In this document: one piece after another, positions 1 to 10,400 of the stretch
How the letters are laid out: every line of letters starts with the position of its first letter
Position numbering within the stretch: position 1 is the stretch's first letter
NCBI GenBank assembly: GCA_021826035.1
Contig: JAKBBE010000019.1
Coordinates: 1 to 37,162 of the forward strand
Origin: Pseudomonadota bacterium
GTDB lineage: Bacteria; Pseudomonadota; Gammaproteobacteria; Steroidobacterales; Steroidobacteraceae
Direction of reading: 5' to 3'
DNA length: 37,162 bases
Translations under genes and position numbers: made by a program
Notes under the pieces: model-generated
Databases searched by the model: none
Told to the model about the DNA's origin: nothing
What the model saw: only the letters and a program-made list of their open reading frames with translations

Positions 1-114
1 CATTCGCTCGCGAAGACCAAGACCGACATCCTGCGCGGCCGCCTCGCCATGGCCAAGACCCTTGCCGCCGGCGGACTCGGCCCCCGCACCGACCGGAGCT
101 GTGCACCGACATGA
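1..114 (+). CDS. C-terminal end of an ECF-type RNA polymerase sigma factor (partial)
   Basis: Only the last 37 codons are in the window, read in frame 1 and ending at TGA 112-114. The segment contains Lys-Thr-Lys-Thr-Asp-Ile-Leu-Arg-Gly-Arg, which resembles the end of the region 4 recognition helix of ECF sigma factors (typically VKTRLHRAR). A tail of about 20 residues follows. The stop overlaps the ATG of the next gene (ATGA), and that gene looks like an anti-sigma-type membrane protein, which supports the reading. With so little sequence the assignment is tentative; another HTH protein is possible. Confidence 0.5.
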   Translation, partial: HSLAKTKTDILRGRLAMAKTLAAGGLGPRTDRSCAPT

Positions 115-593
115 ACGACCGTACCTCGCTTGAAAAACAGCTCGAGCAGCTGGCCCACCAGGCGCTGCACGAACAGCCGCCCTGCATCGCACCCGCCTCG
201 CTCGAAGCGCGCGTTCTGCGTGAAATCGAACGGCGTGCCCACTCACAACCCCTCGCGGGGATCTCCCGCTGGCCGCGCGCCGCTCGCGCGCTGGCGCTCG
301 CCGCCTGCGCGCTGTGCGTGCCGTTGGCGTGGATGCTCGCCACGCGCCTGCGCGAATACGTAGGCCACGTGCTCGCCAACGAAGGCGTCGGGCACGTGGT
401 GCGGGGCGTGCGCGGCACGAGCCGCACGATTCTCGATCTCGGCGAGCTGGCCGTGCGTCTGGCGCACGCGATCCCCTCGGACTGGCTGTTCGCCGGCTTG
501 CTCGTCGTCGGGGCGGCCTACGCGATGCTGGTCGCACTCGGCTACCTCCTGCTCTATCCCACGCTGCCGCATTCCAAGGCACACACTGTATGA
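111..593 (+). CDS. Small membrane protein, probable anti-sigma-factor-like partner of the upstream gene
   Basis: This 160-residue protein starts at the ATG that overlaps the upstream stop codon and ends in an ATGA overlap with the next gene, so the three genes are probably co-translated. The N-terminal ~60 residues are hydrophilic and charged (a Glu/Gln-rich start, then LEARVLREIERR). Two hydrophobic segments follow, at about 62-80 and 125-150. A cytoplasmic N-terminal domain followed by membrane helices, directly downstream of an ECF-like sigma factor, is the usual anti-sigma layout. I see no zinc-binding HxxxCxxC motif, so a ZAS domain is not supported. The role is inferred from position and topology rather than homology. 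Confidence 0.6.
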   Translation: MNDRTSLEKQLEQLAHQALHEQPPCIAPASLEARVLREIERRAHSQPLAGISRWPRAARALALAACALCVPLAWMLATRLREYVGHVLANEGVGHVVRGVRGTSRTILDLGELAVRLAHAIPSDWLFAGLLVVGAAYAMLVALGYLLLYPTLPHSKAHTV

Positions 594-2314
594 ACAAGGT
601 CATTCAATCACTTCTGCCCGCTGCAGCGCTGAGCGGACTGCTCGCCTTCGGCGGCGGCATCGTACCGGCCGGGGCCGGGCAGGCGACCGTCATCAGCGCC
701 TCCGGCGGCGTGACCACGGTCTCGCGCCACGGCGCGACTGAGGTGCAGATCGGCTCGCACGGCATCAATGTCGAGAACGGCTCAAGCCACATCCGCATCG
801 GCCGCAACGGCGTCGGCATCACCGACAACGACAACGCCAGCGCGATCGTGACCGTGCACGGCCACCAGCACACCTGCCCGGATGATCAGGAACTGGTTTC
901 CGTATTCCACAGCGTGCGGCTGCCGGCCGGCAAGAGCGCCTGCGACGTGGTCGCGGTCTTCGGCGACAGCGTCGCCGACGGCGACGTGTCGGACTCGGTG
1001 GTCGCGATCATGGGCGATCTGCAGACGAGCGGCCGCGTCGCCAACAGCGTGGTCAGTGTGTTCGGCGACTCGAGCGTCAATGGCTCGGTCGGCGGCAATG
1101 CCGTCGCGGTATTCGGCGATCTGAAACTCGGCCCCAAAGCGCATATCCACGGCCAGGCGGTGGACGTGTTCGGATCGGTGCAGCGCGATCCGGGCAGCGT
1201 GATCGACGGCGGCACCGCGAACATCATGGCTGGAATGTTCCACGGCGCGGCGGGCCTGCAATCCTGGAGCGAGCACTGCCTGCTCCTCGGCCGCCTGCTC
1301 GCACCGCGTCTGGACATCAGCTGGGCGTGGGGCGTCGCCGGCGTGCTCCTGCTGTTCTACGCACTGCTCGCGCTGCTGTTCCGCGAAGGCCTGCAGAAGA
1401 GCATCCAGACCCTCGATGAACATCCGGGCGCGTCGCTTCTGGCCGCTGTCGCCATGACGCTGCTGACGCCGGTGCTGATGCTGGCGCTGGTCATGACCGT
1501 GGTCGGTATCCTGGCGATCCCGCTGTTCTGGCTCGCGCTGCTCGGGGCCGGCATTTTCGGCCGAGTCGTCGCGCTCGGTTGGATCGGCGGGCGGATCCTG
1601 CGCGGCGTGCGCAGCGGCGGCCTCCATCCCGTGCTGTACGTCCTCCTTGGCGGCGTCATCGCGCTGGCGCTCTACATGGTGCCGGTACTCGGATTCATCG
1701 TCTACGCCCTGATCGGCACGCTCGGCTTCGGCGCGGTCATCTACGGTCTGTTGCTCGCCCTGCGGGCGGCGCGCAGCGCCGCGGGACCGGCGGCACCGGC
1801 GGGTTTCACCGGGTTCGCTCCCGCTGCGGGCACCGTGCCACCCAACGCGCCTGAGGGCGGTGCGGCCCCGCTGGACGCGACCGCATCCGCGGCTGCAACG
1901 CCACCCCCGGCACCGACGCCGATGGAACTCGCCACGCTGCCGCGCGCAGGATTCTGGATCCGCATGCTGGCGCTGCTGATCGATCTGGTGCTGGTCAGCT
2001 TCGCGTTGAGCGCGATCGAGCACCACGGCACCGACGGCCTGCTGCTCGTGCTGGCCACCTACGGGGCGCTGATGTGGAAACTGCGCGGCACGACGGTCGG
2101 CGGCATCATCTGCCACCTGCGAGTCGTGCGCATCGACGGTCAGCCCGTCAGCTGGGAGACGGCCATCCTGCGCGCCCTCGGCTGCTTCCTCTCCTTGATC
2201 GCCGCCGGCCTGGGATTCTTCTGGATCGCCTTCGACCGCGAACGGCAAGCCTGGCACGACAAGATCGCCGGCACCGTCGTGGTACTGACGCCAAAGACAC
2301 GAGGATTGGTGTGA
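590..2314 (+). CDS. Exported beta-repeat (bactofilin-like) protein with membrane helices and a C-terminal RDD domain
   Basis: The 574-residue frame starts at the ATG overlapping the previous stop (ATGA). Order of parts: a signal-peptide-like N-terminus (residues 1-30); a Gly/Ser-rich region; five short repeats built on Val-x-Val-Phe-Gly-Asp or similar (about 105-205), as in bactofilin-like or polymer-forming beta-helices; a transmembrane helix (~240-262); several more helices (~285-390); an Ala/Pro-rich linker (~395-445); and an RDD-type domain (~450-565) with Arg-x-Gly-Phe-Trp-x-Arg near its start and a Trp-His-Asp-Lys motif near its end. RDD domains are found in membrane transport or stress proteins, but their biochemistry is often unknown. 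Lying in an operon with a sigma/anti-sigma pair, it may be an envelope-stress component; that is inference. Confidence 0.75.
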   Translation: MNKVIQSLLPAAALSGLLAFGGGIVPAGAGQATVISASGGVTTVSRHGATEVQIGSHGINVENGSSHIRIGRNGVGITDNDNASAIVTVHGHQHTCPDDQELVSVFHSVRLPAGKSACDVVAVFGDSVADGDVSDSVVAIMGDLQTSGRVANSVVSVFGDSSVNGSVGGNAVAVFGDLKLGPKAHIHGQAVDVFGSVQRDPGSVIDGGTANIMAGMFHGAAGLQSWSEHCLLLGRLLAPRLDISWAWGVAGVLLLFYALLALLFREGLQKSIQTLDEHPGASLLAAVAMTLLTPVLMLALVMTVVGILAIPLFWLALLGAGIFGRVVALGWIGGRILRGVRSGGLHPVLYVLLGGVIALALYMVPVLGFIVYALIGTLGFGAVIYGLLLALRAARSAAGPAAPAGFTGFAPAAGTVPPNAPEGGAAPLDATASAAATPPPAPTPMELATLPRAGFWIRMLALLIDLVLVSFALSAIEHHGTDGLLLVLATYGALMWKLRGTTVGGIICHLRVVRIDGQPVSWETAILRALGCFLSLIAAGLGFFWIAFDRERQAWHDKIAGTVVVLTPKTRGLV

Positions 2315-2440
2315 GAGGGTCCCGCACCCCGCCCGCCTGCGCAGCGAGCGGCTACGGCCCACCGGCACACCTGGCGCTCTCGATCACCACACCCTCACCA
2401 CTCTTCGCCGCAAGTCCACCTGACAGGGCAGTTATCCGTC

Positions 2441-3700
2441 ATGAGCAACACCAATATCACGGTTGAACAACAGGGCAACGGCATCCTGGGGGCGCCCGGC
2501 GTTCCCAGCGCGCCCGGGACCGATGCGCTCGGCTGGGCCGAACGCGACAATGTCGTGGGCGATGTGCTCGTTCCGGCGCACCGCCGCCTGCGCAAGCGTT
2601 GGCTGATTACCGGCGGTCTGGTGCTCGCCGCGGCACTCGGCACGGCGCTGTGGCTGCACGACGGCACCAAACATGCCGTCCTCGTCCCGCTCGCGGACCG
2701 CCACTTCGTGCCCCTGGTGAGCACCATGGTGCCGGGACTGCAGCCGGTGAGCACGCAGGTACTCGTCACCGGCACCATCTCGGCACGGCATGATCTGCCG
2801 ATCGGGGACGGAGGTCAGGCCGAGCGCATCGTGCGAGTCGCCGTACAGGTCGGCGACCATGTTCGGCGCGGCCAGCTGCTCGCCCAGCTCGATGACTCGG
2901 TGCTCGAGCCGCAGGTGGCACAACTCGCCGCATCGCTCGCCAAGGCGCGGGCCCAGGCCGTGCTGTCGGCGGCCGAATACCGGCGGGCGCTCGCCATCGG
3001 CCCGAACGGCGGGCTGTCCCGGCAGAACATCGAACAGAGCCAGGCCACGGCCGCCATGGACGCCGCCAACGAGCGCATGTTCGCCGCGGAGCTGCGCCAG
3101 AAGCGCGCCGAACTCGCCCTGACCCGCATCGTCGCACCGGTGGCGGGAATCGTGCTGACCCGCGACGCCGAGGTCGGCCAGGTGGCCAGTCCCGGGGGAC
3201 CCGCACTGTTCACTCTGGAAGATGCCGGGCGCGTGGAGTTGAAAGGACAGGTGACCGAGCAGGACCTCGCGGCGCTGAAGATCGGTCAGCCGGCCCAGGT
3301 CTACCTGATCGGCTACCCCCACCCGTTTTCGGGGCGGATCTGGCTGCTCGGGGCCACCATCAATCCGCAGACCCGCCTCGGTCAGGTGCGCATTGCGCTG
3401 AAGCCCAATCCGGCGCTGCGCCCCGGGGCATTTGCGCGCGCGGTGATCCTGGAGAGCCACGCGGAGCGCCCGGTACTGCCGCAGACCGCGGTCATGACGG
3501 ATTCGGCCGGATCGTATGTGTTCGTCGTGAACCGCAAGAATGTCGCCGTACGCCGGTCCGTCGTACTCGGCGGGGTGATCGCCTCGGGTGTCGTCATCAA
3601 CAAGGGCCTCACCGGCCGTGAGCGCGTGGTGACGCTCGCCGGGGGCTTCCTGCAAAGCGGCGAGGCGGTGCAGGTACAGGCGCACACGGTGCGCTCATGA
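2441..3700 (+). CDS. RND efflux periplasmic adaptor (membrane fusion protein, HlyD/AcrA family)
   Basis: A 419-residue adaptor that would bridge the inner-membrane RND pump encoded next to an outer-membrane channel. The N-terminus is cytoplasmic and uncleaved in appearance, with one anchor helix at about 52-70. A lipoyl/barrel-sandwich half, an alpha hairpin rich in Ala/Arg/Gln (about 150-230), the second lipoyl half (Ile-Val-Ala-Pro-Val-Ala-Gly) and beta-barrel/proximal domains follow. The stop overlaps the permease start (ATGA at 3697-3700). No outer-membrane factor gene lies nearby, so the complex probably uses a channel encoded elsewhere. The 126-bp upstream gap shows no clear promoter to my eye. 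Confidence 0.9.
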   Translation: MSNTNITVEQQGNGILGAPGVPSAPGTDALGWAERDNVVGDVLVPAHRRLRKRWLITGGLVLAAALGTALWLHDGTKHAVLVPLADRHFVPLVSTMVPGLQPVSTQVLVTGTISARHDLPIGDGGQAERIVRVAVQVGDHVRRGQLLAQLDDSVLEPQVAQLAASLAKARAQAVLSAAEYRRALAIGPNGGLSRQNIEQSQATAAMDAANERMFAAELRQKRAELALTRIVAPVAGIVLTRDAEVGQVASPGGPALFTLEDAGRVELKGQVTEQDLAALKIGQPAQVYLIGYPHPFSGRIWLLGATINPQTRLGQVRIALKPNPALRPGAFARAVILESHAERPVLPQTAVMTDSAGSYVFVVNRKNVAVRRSVVLGGVIASGVVINKGLTGRERVVTLAGGFLQSGEAVQVQAHTVRS

Positions 3701-6700
3701 GACGTCTGTCGGCCTGGGCGATCCAGCACCCGCTGCCCCCCATCGTTCTGTTCGTCGTGCTGCTGTTCGTCGGCGCCACGGCGTTCGTGCGCCTGCCGGT
3801 GACACTGAATCCCCATCTGTCGTATCCCATCGTCTCGGTGGTCATCACCGAGCCGGGCGCAGCGCCCGAAGAGGTGCAGACTCAGATCGTGCGCCGCGTG
3901 GAAGCGGCGGTGGCCGGCATCGGCAACATCCGCCACATTCTCTCCAAGGCCTATCAGGGCGGAGAAGAAACGGACGTCGAATTCGAGATCGGCACGCCGA
4001 TCGACCGCGCGGTCACCGAGGTGCGCGATGCGGTCACCCAGGTACAGGCCGATCTGCCCACTGACATCCTGCCGCCGGTGGTGCAACGAGTGAAGATCGA
4101 CGGCGGGCCGATCGTCTACTACGCGGTCAGCTCGACCGACATGAGCGACCGGGCGATTTCCTGGTTCATCGACAACACCGTCACCAAGCGACTGCTCACC
4201 GTACCCGGGGTAGCCCAGGTGTCGCGCTACGGCGGGGTCGACCGCGAGATCCGCGTCGAGCTCGACCCGGCACGCATGCAGGCGCTCGGCATCACCGCGG
4301 CCCAAGTCAACAGCCAGCTCACCAACCTCAACATCGACCTGCCCGGCGGACGGGCGGATCTGGGCAACGGCGAGCAGACGATCCGCGTGCTCGGCGGGGC
4401 GCAGACGGCCTGGCAGCTCGCGCAGACCCAGATCGCCCTACCCGGCGGACGCTTCGCGCGGCTCGGCAGCATCGCCACGGTGCGCGATGGCGCCGCCGAG
4501 GTGCGCAGCATCGAGAAGTTCAATGGCCAGCCGGCGATCTCCTTCGGCGTGCAGCGAGCGCCGGGCACCTCGGACGTGACAGTGCTGAAAGGCGTGCAGC
4601 AGGAGCTCGCCAAGATCCGCAAGGAATTCCCGCGCGTCAACATTCACCGCACGTTCTCCTCGGTGACCTACACCAAGCAGACCTACCACTCCGCGCTCGA
4701 GGCACTCATCGAGGGCTCGATCCTCTCGGTGCTGGTGGTGTGGTTGTTCCTGCGTGACCTGCGCGCAACCCTGATCTCCGCCCTCGCCATCCCACTCTCG
4801 GCCATTCCGGCGTTCGGCGTCATGTACTGGCTTGGCTTCACCCTCAATCAGGTGAGCCTGCTCGCCCTCTCACTCGTGTCCGGCGTGCTGGTCGATGACG
4901 CGATCGTCGAGATCGAGAACATCGTGCGCCACAAGCGAATGGGCAAGAGCGCATTTCAGGCGGCGCTCGATGCGGCCGACGAGATCGCACTCGCGGTGGT
5001 GGCCACCTCCTGCACCATCATCGCGGTGTTCATGCCGGTGAGTTTCATGAGTGGGATCATCGGCCAGTACTTCAAGCAGTTCGGCCTGACGGTCGCCGCG
5101 GCGGTGTTCTTCTCGCTGCTGGTGGCCCGGCTGCTGACACCGGTGATCGCCGCGTATACGCTGAAATCCGAGCCGCTCCCGGAACAGCACGACGGACCGA
5201 TCATGAAGCGCTACCTGCAGGTGCTGCGCTGGTGCGTGCATCACCGCTGGATCACGATCTTCTTCGGCGTGATGTTCTTCGCCGCCTCGATCGCCGGATT
5301 GATCCTGGTGCCGAAGACTTTCGTGCAGAACTCCGACAGCAGCAGCGCATCGCTCTCGATCGAGTTGCCACCCGGGGTGCAACTGGCCGATACCGAGAAG
5401 GTCGCGAATGCTGCGTACCGCATTCTCGCCCGCCAGCGCTACGTGAAGTCGATCGACGAGTCGGTCGGTGGCAACGGCAGCGTGCGTGGCGCGAATCTCT
5501 TCATCAGTCTGGTGCCGCCGAATGAGCGCCCGATGAGCCAGACTCAGTGGCAGAACCAGATGCTCGCCAAGCTGCGCCGTATTCCGAACGCGCAGATCTA
5601 CTTCCAGAACTTCAACGGAGACAGCGACGGCCACGACATCACCATGGACCTGACTGGCGACAACCTGTCGTTGCTCGAGCACACCGCTCACCGGGTGATG
5701 AGCCAGATGGCGGCGTTGCCGGATCTGCGCGACGTGAGCTCGGCGGACGGGCTTCCGCGGCCTGAGATCCGCATCCGGCCGCGCTTCGACCTCGCCGCCG
5801 AGCTCGGCGTGACCGTGGCGGACATCAGCCAGACGATCCGCATCGCGACACTCGGTGATCTGCTGCAGAACGACGCGAAGTTCACCCTGCCGGACCGCCA
5901 GGTGCCGATTCTGGTAAATCTGAAGCGCTCGGCGCGGGCCAACCTCAACACGTTGGAGAACCTGCCGGTACCGACCGCCAGCGGTGGTTCGGTGCCGCTG
6001 AAGGCGGTGGCGGATTTTGGCTTCGGGCAGGGACCGACCGAGATCCACAGTCGCGATCAGCGCCTGCGGATCGCGATCGATGCGGACCTAAACGGCGTGC
6101 AGCTCGGCAAGGCGATGAAGCAGATCCACGCGCTCCCGGCGCTGACTCACCTGCCGTCGGGCGTGCACCTGGCCGAGACGGGCAACGCGCGGCTGATGTC
6201 GGAGCTGTTCACCGACTTCCTGATCGCCATGGGCACTGGCATCCTCATGGTGTTCGCGGTGCTGGTGCTGCTGTTCGCCCGAGTGCTGCAGCCGATCACC
6301 ATCCTCTCGGCGCTACCGTTGTCGATCGGCGGGGCGGTCGCGGCGCTGTTCATCACGGACCGGCCGCTGTCGCTCGGCGTGATGATCGGGTTCCTGATGC
6401 TGATGGGTATCGTGGCGAAGAACTCCATCCTGCTGGTCGATTTCGCGATCGAGGAGATGCGTGCCGGCAAGGACCGTCTGACCGCGCTGCTCGAAGCCGG
6501 ACACAAGCGGGCCCGCCCGATCGTGATGACCACCGTGGCGATGGTGGCGGGCATGCTGCCGGTGGCCTTCGCGATCGGCGATCCGTTTCGCGCCCCGATG
6601 GCAATCGGCGTCATCGGCGGTCTGGTCACCTCGACCGGCCTCACCCTGGTGGTGGTGCCGGCGGGATTCACGCTGATCGACGATATTGAACGCTGGGTCG

Positions 6701-6780
6701 CCCCGCGGATCATGCGAGCGCTGGTGACTGACCCGCACGTCGCCGCGGCCGTGCCTGCTGAGGCGAGCGGCGCATCCTGA
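3697..6780 (+). CDS. RND family multidrug efflux permease (HAE1/AcrB type)
   Basis: This 1027-residue inner-membrane pump has the standard two-fold layout: TM1 at the N-terminus, a large periplasmic porter region, TM2-6, a second periplasmic region and TM8-12. The proton-relay residues are present: adjacent Asp400-Asp401 in the TM4 segment (Gly-Val-Leu-Val-Asp-Asp-Ala) and Lys908 in the TM10 segment (Val-Ala-Lys-Asn-Ser). This is the HAE1 (organic substrate) signature rather than the heavy-metal type. Length is normal for the family. It is co-translated with the adaptor upstream. The exported substrate cannot be told from sequence. Confidence 0.95.
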   Translation: MRRLSAWAIQHPLPPIVLFVVLLFVGATAFVRLPVTLNPHLSYPIVSVVITEPGAAPEEVQTQIVRRVEAAVAGIGNIRHILSKAYQGGEETDVEFEIGTPIDRAVTEVRDAVTQVQADLPTDILPPVVQRVKIDGGPIVYYAVSSTDMSDRAISWFIDNTVTKRLLTVPGVAQVSRYGGVDREIRVELDPARMQALGITAAQVNSQLTNLNIDLPGGRADLGNGEQTIRVLGGAQTAWQLAQTQIALPGGRFARLGSIATVRDGAAEVRSIEKFNGQPAISFGVQRAPGTSDVTVLKGVQQELAKIRKEFPRVNIHRTFSSVTYTKQTYHSALEALIEGSILSVLVVWLFLRDLRATLISALAIPLSAIPAFGVMYWLGFTLNQVSLLALSLVSGVLVDDAIVEIENIVRHKRMGKSAFQAALDAADEIALAVVATSCTIIAVFMPVSFMSGIIGQYFKQFGLTVAAAVFFSLLVARLLTPVIAAYTLKSEPLPEQHDGPIMKRYLQVLRWCVHHRWITIFFGVMFFAASIAGLILVPKTFVQNSDSSSASLSIELPPGVQLADTEKVANAAYRILARQRYVKSIDESVGGNGSVRGANLFISLVPPNERPMSQTQWQNQMLAKLRRIPNAQIYFQNFNGDSDGHDITMDLTGDNLSLLEHTAHRVMSQMAALPDLRDVSSADGLPRPEIRIRPRFDLAAELGVTVADISQTIRIATLGDLLQNDAKFTLPDRQVPILVNLKRSARANLNTLENLPVPTASGGSVPLKAVADFGFGQGPTEIHSRDQRLRIAIDADLNGVQLGKAMKQIHALPALTHLPSGVHLAETGNARLMSELFTDFLIAMGTGILMVFAVLVLLFARVLQPITILSALPLSIGGAVAALFITDRPLSLGVMIGFLMLMGIVAKNSILLVDFAIEEMRAGKDRLTALLEAGHKRARPIVMTTVAMVAGMLPVAFAIGDPFRAPMAIGVIGGLVTSTGLTLVVVPAGFTLIDDIERWVAPRIMRALVTDPHVAAAVPAEASGAS

Positions 6781-6806
6781 AACTTCACCTGGAGGAGTGT
6801 CTCCCA

Positions 6807-7370
6807 ATGAACCATCGAGTCTCACCGCTGATCGGTGCCGCCCTGCTGCCGGCGCTGGCCGCTCTGTGCGGATGCACCAATCACATCAGCACCTCGAACC
6901 GGCGCGGCACCTTTGCCATCAAGGGCACCGCGGTGCGTATCACCGTACCGGGTGAATCCAACGCCTACGTGCACGCGAGCGGCCGGCTGATCATCGCGCG
7001 GCGGGCCGTCGCGCTGACGCCGTCCGAGCAGACGCTCGCACAGCAGTACTATCAGCACGCGCGCGGAATCTCCGCGGCCGGCGTCGCCGCCGGCGAGGCG
7101 GGCGGCCAGCTGGGCGTGGACGTCGTCGGATCGCTGTTCAGCGCACTCTGGCAGGACAACTCTTCGGTCATCGAACGCACCGCGCATCAAGGCTCGGCGA
7201 AGGTCAGGTCCGACGTGCGAGCGCTTTGCGAGCAAATGGCGCAGCTGGCCGCCGCGCAGAATGCGCTCGCCGCCGCTGTGGTGGCCTTTGCGCCTTATAG
7301 AATCGTGCACCGCAGCGATGTCGCACGATGCATGCGTGGCACTCTGCGGCACGCCGACGCAAACCGCTGA
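6807..7370 (+). CDS. Small lipoprotein, possibly DUF2884 (YggN)-like
   Basis: A 187-residue protein with a strong ribosome-binding site (GGAGGAG at 6791-6797) nine bases before the ATG, only 26 bp after the RND permease, so probably in the same transcript. The N-terminus has a lipoprotein signal ending Leu-Cys-Gly-Cys, with Cys23 the likely lipidated residue. The region around residues 65-90 (a YVHASG/LIIARRAVALTPSEQ-type stretch, then a Gln/Tyr-rich segment) recalls the pattern of DUF2884/YggN periplasmic proteins, where a 'treated as dark matter' domain binds nothing known. That family link is by eye and weak. It could be an accessory of the pump or unrelated. Confidence 0.65.
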   Translation: MNHRVSPLIGAALLPALAALCGCTNHISTSNRRGTFAIKGTAVRITVPGESNAYVHASGRLIIARRAVALTPSEQTLAQQYYQHARGISAAGVAAGEAGGQLGVDVVGSLFSALWQDNSSVIERTAHQGSAKVRSDVRALCEQMAQLAAAQNALAAAVVAFAPYRIVHRSDVARCMRGTLRHADANR

Positions 7371-7403
7371 GAGCGGCGGCACTGCCGCACAGCGGCTCGG
7401 CAC

Positions 7404-10400
7404 TCACGGCCGTATCCCGTAGTGCGCGAATTGATCGGCGACGGCGAAGGAGAAGAACTCCGCAAGCCGGATATCGGCGCGCCCGCGGCGCGCATGACCG
7501 GTGCGCAACTCGCAGATCCCCAGGCCGAACAGCGAAGTGCTCAGTTGTGGGGCCAGCCGCAACGCCGCCTTGTACGAGGCGATCGCCTGGTGATAGCGGC
7601 CGAGCCTCAACAGCGTCAGCGCGCGGCTGTCGAGGAAGGCCGGCACGTATGGGTGCCGGGCGAGCGCCGCGGTGCAATCCGCGAGCGCAGCACGCAACGA
7701 CACTCCGGCAGTGGCGAGGCGCCAGCAGAGATTATTCAGCGCCACGGCGTGTGTGGCCGTGGCATGGGCGGCGGCCAGATCCCGGCGTGCGAGCGGTTGG
7801 CGTCCACTCTTGGCGTAGGCGATCGCACGCAGCGCGAGTAGATTCGGCACCAGCATCTTCAACTGCTCCGGCAGCGCCACAATCGCTTCGGTCGTACGGA
7901 TATTGCGTAACGCGCGGCTAAGCGAGCCGATCGCCGCGGAGTCCTCGCCAGCGCTCTCCTGCACCTGCGCCAATAACATCAGGGTACCAGGCGATTCCGG
8001 CTCGGCTTTCAGCGCCGCCTCGATGTCACGCCGACGCCCGTTCAGGTCCGTCCAGGGCCGGTACGGGAGGCGGGTCAGACGCATCGACGGAGACGGATCC
8101 AGGACGAATCCACGGTGCATCGCTTGGTGCGCGCGGCGCGGCTGATGCAGCGCACGAAAGATCGCTGCGGCGACATAGAAGGCCACCGGACTCTTGGGGT
8201 AGGCACGCTCGAGGGCCGTGGCCTGCGCGGTGGCCGCCGCAGCGTTGCCCTCATGCTGCAGAACGAATGCCCGCATCCAGTACAGGGTCACGGCCAAAGT
8301 CACGTTCTTCGGCGCCTGCCGGCTCGCGGCAGTCAAATCCGTCAGCGCCCGGTTCAGCCTGCCGAGGTGCGCGAACGCGGTAGCGCGATAGCTCAGCGCG
8401 AAGGCATCACGCCGATGACGCTGTAGCGCCATCGTAAACTCTGTGATGGCGCCGCGATATTTTCCCATGTTATACGCCAACACGCCACGGCCGTCGTCGG
8501 CACGCCAGTTATGTGGATGTCGAGCAAGTACAGCGGTGAAATCAGCCGCCGCGCGCTTCGAGTGCCCCTCGCGCGCATAGATGATGCCGCGGGTCGTCAG
8601 TGCGTCGGCGTTGGCGGCATCGAACTGCAGCGCCACGCGAATGTCGGTCATCGCCGCCGACAGCGCCCCGTGGTTCGACAGGATCATTGCGCTGCGGGCA
8701 AAGCTCTGCGCGGATTCGTTGCGCTTCGGCAATCCCCACGCGCGCTGTGTCGGGTTCGGAACGTACCCGCGCGGCGCCTCGACGTAGAGTGTGGACCGGT
8801 TGAGTGCGCGCAGGATCTTCTGGTCCTTCGCGGCATGGCTGGCTGGAAATTCGCGCGCCACGCTACGCCAGCTGGTGTCCGCGCGGAACACAGCCCCATG
8901 CAGCCGGGCATGGCGCTGAAATTCGGTACCAGCGACCGTGCGCTTCAAATCCGCACCGACGAGGCTAAACCCCTTGCCGCCGCCGGGCAGAACAATGGTC
9001 TCGGTGGTTTGCTTGTACGTGGGATAGAGAACCGCATAGGGCGCATTGCGGTTCGGACCGGGTTGCCGTTCGAACTGTGCGTGATAGCCCATGGCGAGCA
9101 CGTCCGCCTGGTAGCGCCCTCCGCGCCAACTCATCTTCGCTGTCCCGGTCATCTGCAGGCGCTCCTCGCGCGTGCGTTGCCCGTACGCCGCCGAGACCGA
9201 CTGGATGTGCACGAAGTTGTACTGTGCGGCCCAGAACTGGCGCAGGCCGGCGTCGATCTGACCGGAAGTCATGTTGGCGAGGCGCAGCTTCATCAGCAGA
9301 CCCACATCGCCGCCGAGGGTGGTCGTGACGTGAAACGGCGCCGGCGCACTGATGCCACCGGCGGCATCGATGTGCACCGAGGTGCGCACGAGCGGATGGG
9401 TCAAGGGCCGTGGCACCATGGCAATGAGGCGCGCGCCGTGGCTTGACAGCGGCAGCCCCCAGTGATCGTATGGAGTGTGCAGATGATCGAGGCTGCGGTC
9501 GCCGATGCGCGTACCGTCGAGCCAATACGTCTTGCCGCCGATGCGTGCGCGCACCAGCACATGATTGAACAACATCATCGGCAGACGGCGCGCGACTCCG
9601 TCGCCAGCGATGGTATTGACCAAGACCGGCTCGGCGTCGATCTTCAGTCCGTGCAACAGCGCCAGCAGCAATACCGTTTTCGCCTTGCAGTCTCCGAAGC
9701 GGCGCGACCAGGTGAGATCGACGGGTGCGGGCACCAGACCGCCCTGGTCCAGGTCGAGAAATACGTAGCGCACTTTGTTCTGCACCAGACGGAGTGCCAG
9801 GGCGGCTTGACGCTTCGGATCGGCGGTGGCCGCGCGGATGCGCGCGATTTGCGCGTGCAGGGGCGAATTGGCGGGCAGCCGCTCAGCCTTGCGGTACAGG
9901 GGCACAAACAGCCGCGCGAGCGCACCCCAGGAGCGAAAGCTGGTCAGGTCGATGCGCCGGTCCACCAGCGCGCGCAACGGCGCGCCGGCCGGCTGCAGGA
10001 TCGGCCGCACGTGCTTCAGCGTCACGCTGAGACCCTCGGTACCACCATGGCGAAACTGCCGCACGCCGGGCAGCCCTTGCGAGGCATGCCAACGGATCGG
10101 CTCCGAGACCGGCCAGATGACGCGCATGTACAAGCGCGAGACCGGCATGTTCGGCGGCTGTTCCAGCGAGGCAGACGGATGGCCGGCCATGACCGGGTCG
10201 GTGCGCTCCAGCGTATAAGCGATGTCGAGCATATCGCCGACCCGCAGGCCTGCCGGCTGCAAAATGGCGCTCAGCGTGTCATCGAGCGTAGCGTAGGCGA
10301 GGTTGGTTTCCCGCTTCGCGATGGTGAACTGCTGACCCGAGGCGAGCACGTTGATCACTTTGCCACCGCGGATGATGTCGACCTTGTGCACGATCAGTAC

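Noticed and set aside
782..2368. A 528-codon open frame on the minus strand opposite the beta-repeat/RDD gene
   Set aside because: It lies wholly opposite a gene with clear domains, and its translation is Arg/Gln/His/Glu-rich with no recognisable fold. High GC makes such antisense frames common.
4870..6048. A 392-codon minus-strand frame opposite the RND permease
   Set aside because: Composition is charge- and His-rich without motifs; the plus-strand pump is unmistakable.
7376..7388. Short hairpin between the lipoprotein gene and the convergent DUF3857 gene as a terminator
   Set aside because: The stem is only five base pairs with no T-run, and such stems are frequent in this GC-rich DNA.
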